From an uncultured Acetatifactor sp. (GTDB lineage Bacteria; Bacillota; Clostridia; Lachnospirales; Lachnospiraceae): a stretch of 11,846 bases of DNA. The position numbers and the translations under genes were made by a program. The DNA lies in the NCBI GenBank assembly GCA_910585665.1, contig CAJUFI010000078.1:6259-18104 (forward strand), written 5' to 3'. Below are positions 6,229 to 11,846 of the stretch, one piece after another; position 1 is the first letter of the stretch; each line of letters starts with the position of its first letter. The notes beneath the pieces are model-generated. The model was not told the origin of the DNA, made no database searches, and was given only the letters and a program-made list of their open reading frames with translations.

Positions 6229-8264
6229 GAAAGGTCACAGGTCTGCACACAGCCCGGGTCATGCTCCCCATGGCCTACCGGGCCGCCCCGCTGCGGTTCT
6301 GGGCGGTGAACATGTTCGGCATCTTACAGTCGGCGGTGCTGGCGGTAAATACGATTCTGCTGGCCAGATTCGTGGATGCCCTGGTGGACGCGGCGAGGGA
6401 AGGGGAAATGAGCAGAGGGCTGCTGCTGTGGGCGCTGCTGTATGTTTCGGGCATCATCGGCAATCAGCTGCTGAACACAGGCTTCAACTATATCCTGGGA
6501 GAGTATCTGCGGATCTGCGGGGAACAGTTCCGGTCTGCCTATCATAAGGTCATCTCCGGCCTTGCCCCCATTGAATTCGAGAGCAGCGCCGGGCTGGACG
6601 AGATTGGGAAAGCGGAGAAAGGGCTGGAGGGAGCGGGAGCCTTTGTGTTCCATTTGATTGGAATCGTTGACATGGTTCCGCCGTACCTTATTTTCCTGTG
6701 CTTCTATATGCAATCCCTGAATCCCTGGCTGCTGCTTTGCATCGCAGCCGCTTTCCTGCCCTCGGGGGTCACGCTGTACATGCAGCGGAACATATACGCG
6801 AAATTTGAGGACACCGCCGCGCCGCTGCGCAGACGCTACCAGGCCTACAAGGGCTGCGTCACGGACAGACAGTATTTCCGGGAGACCAGGGTTCTGAGGG
6901 CCGCGGGCTTTTTCTTCGGCAAGGCCGCCGGGGAGTGGGAGCGCCTGGGCAGGGAGGAAGTCCGGGTGAAGACCCAGTCCAACTTGCTGAACCTCCTCCA
7001 GAATACGGTGAGCCTGACGGGCTATCTGGGGGCTTTGGTTCTGCTGGTGGCCAGCGTGCTGAACGGGAGCGTGTCCGTGGGGGCCTTTGCCGCCGTCTAC
7101 AATTCCCTGAATAAGCTGTTCGACATGATGTTCGCCATGGTGTGCGGCTTCATCGGCAGCACCGTGGCGGAGCTTCCGGAGGTGGCGAATTTCGTGGCCT
7201 TTTTGGAGAGGAGCGGGAAAACGGAAAGAGGGCATTCCGTGGAAAGAGGGCATTCCGTGGAAAGAGGGCATTCCGTGGAAAAAGGGCATTCCGTGGAAAA
7301 TGAGAATTTTGCAAAAAATGGGAGTGCTGTAGGGGATGCGGCGGATGGCGGCCGTTTTGCGCAGAGCGAATTTTTTAGGAAAAACAGGAGAACGGAAAAA
7401 CATAGAATAATAAGCGAAATACAGACTCCAGAAACGCCGATTTCTGAAAAATATGCCGCACTTGACTTCAGCAAGGGAATCGTGCTGGACAGAGTTTCTT
7501 TTGCTTATCCCGATGCGGGGCGGCTTTCCGTGGAGGAAGTTAGTCTCCGGATTCCCCAGGGGCAGCATGTAGCTATCGTGGGAGAGAACGGCGCGGGGAA
7601 ATCCACTTTGGCCAAGCTGCTGCTGGGCGTCTACCAGCCCACTTCCGGCAGCGTCGCCATCGGAGGGCTGGAGACCCATGCCGTGAATCCGGAGACGTAC
7701 CAGAAGCACATGTCGGCGGTTTTCCAGAATTTCGGACGCTACCAGATGACCCTGTCCGAAAATGTGAGAATCAGCGATTTCGCAGGCACCGGAAAACCCG
7801 AAGAGCTGCTGGCGGGCACCGGACTGGATCCGGAGATGGTCAGAAACTGCGACAGCGTCATGCTCTCCCGGGAATTCGGCGGCGTGGAGCTCTCCGGCGG
7901 ACTCTGGCAGCAGGTGGCGATTGCCCGGGGAAGGTACCGGGAGCATGAAATCATCGTGCTGGACGAGCCCACGGCGGCTCTGGATGCCCTGACGGAAAGC
8001 GCTGTCTACCACAGGTTCCTGGAGATGGCCCGGGGAAGGACGGCAGTCATCGTATCCCACAGACTGGGCTCGGCCCGGCTGGCAGACCGCATCCTGGTGA
8101 TGCAGGGCGGCAGACTGGCGGAGGAGGGCACCCATGAGGAGCTGCTGGAGAAGAAGGGTCTCTACAGGGAAATGTGGGAGGCTCAGAGCGGATTTCTGTT
8201 ACACAGTCAGCAATGCGCGGCAATGATTCCGGAGCATGAGAGCCAGATAGGAAAATTATTATAA
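6225..8264 (+). CDS. ABC exporter half-transporter (TMD-NBD), with repeat-bearing linker
   Basis: This 679-residue protein is the second exporter half. ATG at 6225 is chosen over the GTG at 6216 because AGGGAG (6211-6216) is ideally spaced and ATGA overlaps the previous stop. About six membrane helices occupy roughly residues 15-325. The NBD has Walker A GENGAGKST (453-461, K459), Q501, LSGGL (556-560), Walker B VLDEP (D580, E581) and H612. Both halves keep consensus catalytic residues, unlike many heterodimeric exporters with one degenerate site. Between the TMD and NBD (about 330-415) lies an unusually long, polar linker that begins with four copies of (E)RGHSV and continues as an A-rich stretch. 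The last ~20 residues run past the usual NBD end. Substrate unknown. Confidence 0.9.
   Translation: MRKVTGLHTARVMLPMAYRAAPLRFWAVNMFGILQSAVLAVNTILLARFVDALVDAAREGEMSRGLLLWALLYVSGIIGNQLLNTGFNYILGEYLRICGEQFRSAYHKVISGLAPIEFESSAGLDEIGKAEKGLEGAGAFVFHLIGIVDMVPPYLIFLCFYMQSLNPWLLLCIAAAFLPSGVTLYMQRNIYAKFEDTAAPLRRRYQAYKGCVTDRQYFRETRVLRAAGFFFGKAAGEWERLGREEVRVKTQSNLLNLLQNTVSLTGYLGALVLLVASVLNGSVSVGAFAAVYNSLNKLFDMMFAMVCGFIGSTVAELPEVANFVAFLERSGKTERGHSVERGHSVERGHSVEKGHSVENENFAKNGSAVGDAADGGRFAQSEFFRKNRRTEKHRIISEIQTPETPISEKYAALDFSKGIVLDRVSFAYPDAGRLSVEEVSLRIPQGQHVAIVGENGAGKSTLAKLLLGVYQPTSGSVAIGGLETHAVNPETYQKHMSAVFQNFGRYQMTLSENVRISDFAGTGKPEELLAGTGLDPEMVRNCDSVMLSREFGGVELSGGLWQQVAIARGRYREHEIIVLDEPTAALDALTESAVYHRFLEMARGRTAVIVSHRLGSARLADRILVMQGGRLAEEGTHEELLEKKGLYREMWEAQSGFLLHSQQCAAMIPEHESQIGKLL
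7223..7294 (+). repeat. Four in-frame 18-bp tandem repeats in the second ABC gene
   Basis: Units at 7223-7240, 7241-7258, 7259-7276 and 7277-7294 share GGAAAGAGGGCATTCCGT; the fourth differs by one base (AGA to AAA codon). Each encodes E-R/K-G-H-S-V. Because the unit is six codons, copy-number change by slippage would keep the frame and only change linker length. A partial fifth unit (GGAAAA) follows. Confidence 0.95.
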
Positions 8265-8291
8265 AACCTACCAATTATGCTTTTTCCGTTG

Positions 8292-8297
8292 TATAAT
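8292..8297 (+). promoter_or_regulatory. Candidate -10 box upstream of the DUF4143 gene
   Basis: A perfect TATAAT lies 28 bases after the ABC gene stop and 57 bases before the next start. No acceptable -35 is visible 16-18 bases upstream and it is not an extended -10, so this is weak. No terminator is seen between 8264 and 8354, so read-through from the exporter operon is also possible. Confidence 0.3.
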
Positions 8298-8353
8298 AAG
8301 CCTGAAATATATGGAAATGGAACTTTGCGCAAGCAGAAAGGAGAGGGGTTGCG

Positions 8354-9706
8354 ATGTACCTGAAGCGGAAAGCGTATGACGAGCTGACGGCCTGGAAAAA
8401 GCGCCCGAATCATTCCACCCTGGAAGTATCCGGTGCAAGGCAGGTAGGCAAAACCTATATTGTAAACCGATTTGCGGATGAACAGTACAGACAAAAGATA
8501 TATATAAACCTGATGGATCTTTCCGGGGAACTTTTTTTGGAACAGTACCGGGAACTATGGCAGGAAATGAAAGCGGGGAAAAGGTACCAGAATCCAATCT
8601 ATGAACTGATAAAAAGGCACCAGCCTGATTTTGAGGATTCAGACCACACAGTTGTAATAGTTGATGAAATCCAGGAATCGGCGGACATTTACAACCGCAT
8701 CCGGGAATTCACGCGCACGCTGAAATGTGACTTCATTATTACGGGGAGTTATTTGGGTAGAATTTTAAAAAAGGAGTTCAAGTATTCTTCCGGTGACCTG
8801 GATTATCTTGAAATCCGCACGCTTGGATTCGAAGAATTCCTGACAGCCCTTGACCGCATTGAGCTGTATGAGGAGATGAGCCTGTACGGAGGGAGCGACA
8901 CGAAAACCTATCAGGAGCTGCAGAAGCTATATGACGATTACTGCGCGATTGGCGGGTATCCCAGCGTTGTCCTGAAATATCTGGAAAATGCGCCCTTGCA
9001 GGACTGTCAGGCAGAGCTGCTTAAAATCATCCGTCTGTTTGCCAATGAGAGCAGAAGGTATTTTGAAGACATATTGGATGCCGCTGTCTACGAGAATATT
9101 TTTACCGGTGTTGCCCGCATTCTGGCCAAAGAGAAGAAAGGATTCGACAAAGACAGCTTCAGCGAGGAGCTCCAGGGCATTGTTGTGAAAGATTATTCCA
9201 GCAATATAACTAAGGTGTCGGTAAACAGGGCCATTGACTGGCTGTATAGCGCCGGGGTCATAGGGTTTGCCGGAAAGCTGCCTGAATGCAGCCTTTTGGA
9301 TTTCAAGGCCAAGGCAAGGTGCTACTTTTTGGACGTAGGGCTTACAAATTATTTTCTCACAAAGTCAGGCGCACCAAAAGCTACGGTATCCGGCATTCTA
9401 AACGAAAACTTTGTCTATCTTGATTTAAGGCGCCGGATTGCTCATCCCAGCGAGGTTGCACTGGAAACCCCTGCTTTTGCGACCCTGGGCAACGGCGAAA
9501 TTGATTTTTATGTAAAAGGGCTGGCATCGGAAAGGACATATGCGGTTGAGGTAAAAGCAGGAAAAAACAGCGGAAAGACTGCAGCGGAAGCATTGGAGAA
9601 GAAAAAAGCGGATTACGTTCTGTATGCAAAAGGCAGCACCTGCGGCGGAAAAGCCAATAATATAATCACGATTCCGATTTACGGAATTGCGAAGTTTCAG
9701 TTCTAA
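8354..9706 (+). CDS. DUF4143-family AAA ATPase with C-terminal PD-(D/E)XK-like motif
   Basis: This 450-residue cytosolic protein matches the family of ATPases followed by a DUF4143 region. Walker A is GARQVGKT (27-34), Walker B is VVIVDEIQ with D104 and E105, and a sensor-like ITGSYLG follows (about 130-136). The DUF4143 part (about 200-450) includes YFLDVGLTNYFL and ends with a PD-(D/E)XK-like core: GEIDFYV (D384) and VEVKAG (E399, K401). The ATG at 8354 is preceded by AAGGAG (8338-8343). Biological role in the family is unresolved. It looks complete, but the 3' flank is lost: a transposase fragment in another frame starts within a few bases of the stop, so the junction at about 9707-9720 is a rearrangement point. 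Confidence 0.88.
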   Translation: MYLKRKAYDELTAWKKRPNHSTLEVSGARQVGKTYIVNRFADEQYRQKIYINLMDLSGELFLEQYRELWQEMKAGKRYQNPIYELIKRHQPDFEDSDHTVVIVDEIQESADIYNRIREFTRTLKCDFIITGSYLGRILKKEFKYSSGDLDYLEIRTLGFEEFLTALDRIELYEEMSLYGGSDTKTYQELQKLYDDYCAIGGYPSVVLKYLENAPLQDCQAELLKIIRLFANESRRYFEDILDAAVYENIFTGVARILAKEKKGFDKDSFSEELQGIVVKDYSSNITKVSVNRAIDWLYSAGVIGFAGKLPECSLLDFKAKARCYFLDVGLTNYFLTKSGAPKATVSGILNENFVYLDLRRRIAHPSEVALETPAFATLGNGEIDFYVKGLASERTYAVEVKAGKNSGKTAAEALEKKKADYVLYAKGSTCGGKANNIITIPIYGIAKFQF

Positions 9707-10605
9707 AAATTGTAAAACACATCCTTTGCCAAGAGTTCCCCGGCAACAGCATTGATGCCAGTTCCTATGCCGCTTTTATACGTGATAACGACATCCCCAG
9801 GGGAATCATCGTCTCCGGCAAAGGATTCCCGCTCAGCCAGATCAAAAAGGAGCTGGAGGAACGGCTTGACCTGCACTTCCTGACGCCGATAAAAAGGAAC
9901 GATGTCAGGATCGCCAACAATGACATGCTCTCTTTCGAGGGCGTGCTCCCCGGCATTGACGACCATGTCCTGTACAGGAAGTGCCCGATTCAGGGAGGCC
10001 GCTATCTTTACGCCTACAGGTCTGCAAGGAAAGCTTCAGCAGAGGAGGCCTCCTACCTGGCCCGCAGGGAGAAGCAGAACGATTTCTGCCCTGACGCGTA
10101 TGAAAAGAAGCGGCGCGTCTTTGGGGTGATCGTGTTCGAGTCAGACCAGGATATCGATCCCAGGGCTGCCTATCTCTGCTATGACGACCGGTGGCTGCTG
10201 GAGCTGGTGTTCAACCGCTACAAGAGCAACGAATGCCTTGACAGGACAGAAGTCCAGGGCGATTTCTCGCTGCTTGGCTCAGAGTTTATAAACTTTATTT
10301 CCACGGTGCTCACCTGCCGTATGCTGCGCAAAGCGCGGGAAACCGGGCTGTTAGAAAAGGTATCTTATGGCGAGCTGCTTGATGATCTTTCCAGTGCATG
10401 GCGCATGGTCGACTCGCCAGAAGAGCCTGCCACAGATGATGGTTTCTGGGTACATACGCGGAGTCATGAATTTGATGAGCTGGAAGCCCTTGGTCTTTCA
10501 AAGCCGATTCCTAAGCCAGCGCCAAAAAAGCGGGGCAGGCCGAGGAAAAATCCAGCGGAAGACAAACCAAAGCGACCAAGGGGGCGGCCAAGGAAAAACA
10601 CCTGA
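9707..10605 (+). pseudogene. 5'-truncated IS4/IS1634-like DDE transposase with AT-hook tail
   Basis: An open frame of about 298 codons runs to the stop at 10603-10605 with no proper start at its left end. FPGNSIDASSYAAFIRD, GIIVSGKGFP and HFLTPIKRN match the middle of DDE transposases of the IS4/IS1634 type. The Y-(2)-R-(3)-E-(6)-K signature is perfect: Y at 10180-10182, E at 10201-10203, K at 10222-10224. The N-terminal half with the first catalytic Asp is missing. The second catalytic Asp, expected in IVADKGF, is Gly here (GGC at 9817-9819, one base from GAC). The C-terminus has two AT-hook-like GRPRK motifs (10531-10602). It cannot be active. The ATG at 9925 is an internal Met. Confidence 0.8.
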
Positions 10606-10639
10606 TTGGCCACAAAGCTGGACGGAAGCTCTTTCCTAG

Positions 10640-10804
10640 GAATATCTGGAAGTTCTGGAGAATGCAGTGCCCCTGCCCATATGGCATGAACATATAGAAG
10701 GTGTGGTTCTGGAGGAAAGCCAGGCCTATTTCAAGGGGGACAAGACACCAGAGGATGTGGCGGCGATTATCCAGAACAGGGTGCAGCTGTTTCTGGATGA
10801 ATGA
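10640..10804 (+). pseudogene. C-terminal fragment of an extracellular solute-binding protein (carbohydrate ABC type)
   Basis: Starting after an in-frame TAG (10637-10639), the frame reads EYLEVLENAVPLPIW, then YFKGDKTPEDVAAIIQNRVQLFLDE and stops at 10802-10804. The motif YFxGxKxxxEVAxIIQxRVxLYL is the usual C-terminus of family-1 sugar-binding lipoproteins of ABC importers, typically 420-460 residues. The short stretch before the TAG (TEALS) may also belong to it, in which case the TAG is an internal stop that arose from CAG. Signal peptide and almost all of the protein are missing. It abuts the end of the transposase, so the element or a deletion next to it removed the rest. Confidence 0.6.
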
Positions 10805-10836
10805 TGAGCCTGTAAATGCTTATGCTATATTGATGT

Positions 10837-10897
10837 AGGGATTTATGCGCATTTTTCGGTCTGCAAGACCAGTAGGTGCGCATAAATCCCTTTTTCT
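10837..10897. terminator. Large palindromic terminator
   Basis: AGGGATTTATGCGCA (10837-10851) pairs perfectly over 15 bp with 10877-10891. The loop holds a nested stem GGTCT-(3)-AGACC (10858-10870). T5 follows on the plus strand (10891-10895). It lies 33 bases after the solute-binding protein stop, which fits its transcription terminator. On the minus strand it also cuts into the Rpn-like remnant's frame. Confidence 0.75.
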
Positions 10898-11257
10898 GCA
10901 TTGGCACGCCATGGCAAATGGTATCGTCGTTCTGCCCGTCTTCCTGCCCCAGTTCGATAATCATCTTTGCCTGTCCCTGCTGCATGCCCTGGCGTATGCC
11001 CTGGCGCACCCATTTCTCGGATTCTGTCTCAATTATAGTTCCGCCCATTACATTCACCAGCCTTTCTTCGTTCTTGTTTCCATTGGCAATATGTGTGATG
11101 ATAGCATGGAATTGCCTACAAATAACTGCTGCAAGTATATAGCAATTTTTATTGCATTTCTGAGCTTTTGCCTAAACAAATCGCAGCAGTTATTTTTCGG
11201 CAGTTCCTATTCACAAAACCCATCAGATCTACCATTTCCGCATCGGACAGTTCGGCT
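10893..11257 (-). pseudogene. C-terminal remnant of an Rpn-like (PD-(D/E)XK) protein, interrupted by a small element
   Basis: Read on the minus strand, LSDAEMVDLMGFVN (about 11250-11212) continues, after removal of the 100-bp element at 11108-11207, into AIITHIANGNKNEERLV and VMGGTIIETESEKWVRQG, then RQGMQQGQAKMIIELGQEDG. The Gln/Gly-rich RQGxRQGMQQGQ tail and the IETESE segment are typical of the C-terminal part of Rpn/PD-(D/E)XK putative transposase-nuclease proteins of Clostridia. The nuclease core, expected upstream, is absent: the frame ends near a C5 tract at about 11252-11257. The 3' end is replaced by the palindrome. Family assignment is from remembered motifs, so moderate. Confidence 0.5.
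11108..11207 (+). mobile_element. 100-bp MITE-like element, copy 1
   Basis: The ends are 25-bp inverted repeats (11108-11132 and 11183-11207) with three mismatches; the outer part reads GGAATTGCC and the inner part AATAACTGCTGC. The 50-bp core contains no ORF. The inverted copy of the element at 11438-11537 has the same length and a clearly related core (38 of 50 positions by hand alignment). Flanking triplets are CAT and TAT, a possible 3-bp target duplication with one change. Removing 103 bp rejoins the minus-strand Rpn-like frame. No transposase is encoded, so mobilisation would be in trans. Orientation is set by the end carrying CTACAAATAACTG being on the left. Confidence 0.8.
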
Positions 11258-11595
11258 GTGCCCCCAGGCCCACAAGGAGCAGTTCGCGGGTAGGACGTAT
11301 GAGCTGCTGGAGCGAAAGCCCGATTATGGCAGGTACCTGGCGGACATCCGTCTGGCTGTGCTGAACGAGTATATCGAATTCATCGAGGACAGCCTGCTGG
11401 ACAAATCCCAGGCCGGGGATGAGGTATTCGATTATTAGGAATTGTCGGAAAATAACTGATGCAACTTGTTTAGGAGAAAGCCCAGAAATACAACGAAAAC
11501 GGCTATAAACTCGCATCAGTTATTTGTAGACAATTCCTTACTATGCGGGGGCCAGGAAGCTGGCAGAGCAGATTATGCGGGAGGATAGCGTGTGA
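11256..11595 (+). pseudogene. Unrecognised gene fragment, interrupted by a small element
   Basis: The plus-strand frame reads QAHKEQFAGRTYELLERKPD, then GRYLADIRLAVLNEYIEF and AGDEVFDY before hitting TAG at 11436-11438, a stop created by the insertion at 11438. Removing 11438-11540 or the equivalent 103 bp gives EVFDYYYAGARKLAEQIMRE and a natural stop at 11593-11595. The product would be helical and charged. I do not recognise the family. There is no start codon or SD at the left end, which meets the Rpn-like remnant of the other strand at a C5 tract (about 11252-11257), so it is also 5'-truncated. Confidence 0.55.
11438..11537 (-). mobile_element. 100-bp MITE-like element, copy 2 (inverted relative to copy 1)
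   Basis: Inverted ends are 11438-11462 and 11513-11537 (25 bp, three mismatches), outer GGAATTGTC and inner AATAACTGATGC. The reverse complement aligns end to end without gaps with copy 1. The element is flanked by TTA on both sides (11435-11437 and 11538-11540), a perfect 3-bp target duplication. Insertion created an in-frame TAG in the host frame. No ORF of its own. Confidence 0.85.
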
Positions 11596-11605
11596 TGCCC
11601 GGCCG

Positions 11606-11659
11606 GCGGAACAGGAAAGGATGCCTGCCCGGACAGCGGAGCCGGAGAGGATGCCTGCC
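11606..11659. repeat. Short imperfect direct repeat (30-bp period)
   Basis: The 24-base stretch starting GCGGA at 11606 recurs from 11636, ending AGGATGCCTGCC in both, with about three differences. It lies in the 181-base gap between the gene fragment and the right-edge kinase remnant. Nothing else was recognised in this gap apart from the hairpin at 11695-11721. Confidence 0.55.
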
Positions 11660-11686
11660 GAGTGGGGATTCTGTATAGGGCATGAG

Positions 11687-11721
11687 GAAAAGCCGCGCGG
11701 GAAAGAGCGCTGGTTCCGCGC
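11687..11721 (-). terminator. Possible minus-strand terminator for the kinase gene
   Basis: GCGCGGGAA (11695-11703) and TTCCGCGC (11714-11721) form a stem with one bulge. Read on the minus strand it is followed by GGCTTTTCC, a short T-run. It lies ~55 bases beyond the kinase stop. The short T-run makes this a weak call. Confidence 0.35.
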
Positions 11722-11776
11722 AGGGACATGCGGCATAATTCCGGTGGGGAGGATGTCCCGAGAGAACGCATTCCCC

Positions 11777-11846
11777 TTACAGCTTCAGCAGCACGGACGC
11801 GCAGAACATGCCGTCCCTGCATTCCGTGCGCAGCATCCCGCCGTAG
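11777..11846 (-). CDS. C-terminal end of a probable GHKL-domain sensor histidine kinase (partial)
   Basis: On the minus strand, coming in from the right edge, the frame reads YGGMLRTECRDGMFCASVLLKL and stops at TAA (complement of 11777-11779). A terminal GG-x(4-6)-D-G-x-F-x-x-x-V-L-L-x-L strand is typical of the last part of the GHKL ATPase domain in AgrC-like sensor kinases of Clostridia. Only 22 residues are visible, so the family is a guess from the tail. The gene continues beyond the window and whether it is intact cannot be judged. Confidence 0.4.
   Translation of the reverse strand, partial: YGGMLRTECRDGMFCASVLLKL

Noticed and set aside
7223..7294. CRISPR-like array
   Set aside because: The 18-bp units are directly adjacent without spacers and in frame inside a coding gene.
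6324..8135. 603-residue open frame on the minus strand
   Set aside because: It is the antisense shadow of the second ABC gene; its repeated FHGMPS tract is just the reverse complement of the 18-bp repeats.
10837..10897. Integron attC site or REP-type mobile palindrome
   Set aside because: No attC core motif or integrase is seen, and the T-run and position after a stop codon fit a terminator better.
10845..11438. 197-residue plus-strand ORF as one intact gene
   Set aside because: It runs through the palindromic terminator, the antisense of the Rpn-like remnant and a whole MITE-like element; only the part after about 11256 looks coding.
11541..11822. 93-residue minus-strand ORF near the right edge
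   Set aside because: It has low-complexity Ser/Ala/Pro/Arg composition, no SD, and lies over a short repeat and in a different frame from the kinase tail.

Overview
The window looks like a chromosomal accessory region from a gut Clostridia species, most likely Lachnospiraceae. This rests on gene content only: an AAA-ATPase-like/PD-(D/E)XK protein, a DUF4143 ATPase, a helix-turn-helix regulator with paired ABC exporters, an Abi remnant, GHKL-type kinase and sugar-binding-protein remnants, and strong AGGAGG ribosome binding sites. No species call is possible from the sequence alone.

Layout. 1-190: two direct copies of an 81-bp non-coding repeat that end just before the ribosome binding site of the first gene. 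205-1797: AAA-ATPase-like/DUF1703-type ATPase-nuclease. 1906-2760: calcineurin-like metallophosphoesterase, closed by an intrinsic terminator. 2809-3036: a very good sigma-A promoter, a short structured leader, a ribosome binding site and a 40-codon stub whose first ~27 residues resemble the N-terminus of Abi (abortive infection) proteins; this resembles an Abi gene with an upstream RNA whose coding part has been deleted. 3076-3247: a strong hairpin terminator, a second hairpin and an extended -10 promoter. 3434-8264: a tight operon of an XRE-type regulator and two ABC exporter half-transporters, each junction a 4-base ATGA overlap. The two half-transporters probably form a heterodimer. Each carries an unusual repeat-bearing insertion, in the NBD of the first and in the TMD-NBD linker of the second. 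8354-9706: DUF4143-type AAA ATPase with a C-terminal PD-(D/E)XK-like motif.

From 9707 to the right edge the window is a graveyard of fragments: a 5'-truncated DDE transposase that has lost a catalytic Asp, the tail of an extracellular solute-binding protein, a palindromic terminator, the C-terminal part of an Rpn-like protein on the minus strand, an unrecognised plus-strand gene fragment, and the last ~22 codons of a probable GHKL histidine kinase on the minus strand. Two 100-bp elements with 25-bp imperfect inverted ends (11108-11207 and 11438-11537) are copies of one small non-autonomous element in opposite orientations. Each interrupts a reading frame, and removing either one with a 3-bp target duplication restores the frame.

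The regulator and two ABC genes form one self-contained export unit. The flanking ATPase-nuclease genes, the Abi remnant and the transposon debris indicate repeated gain and loss around it.
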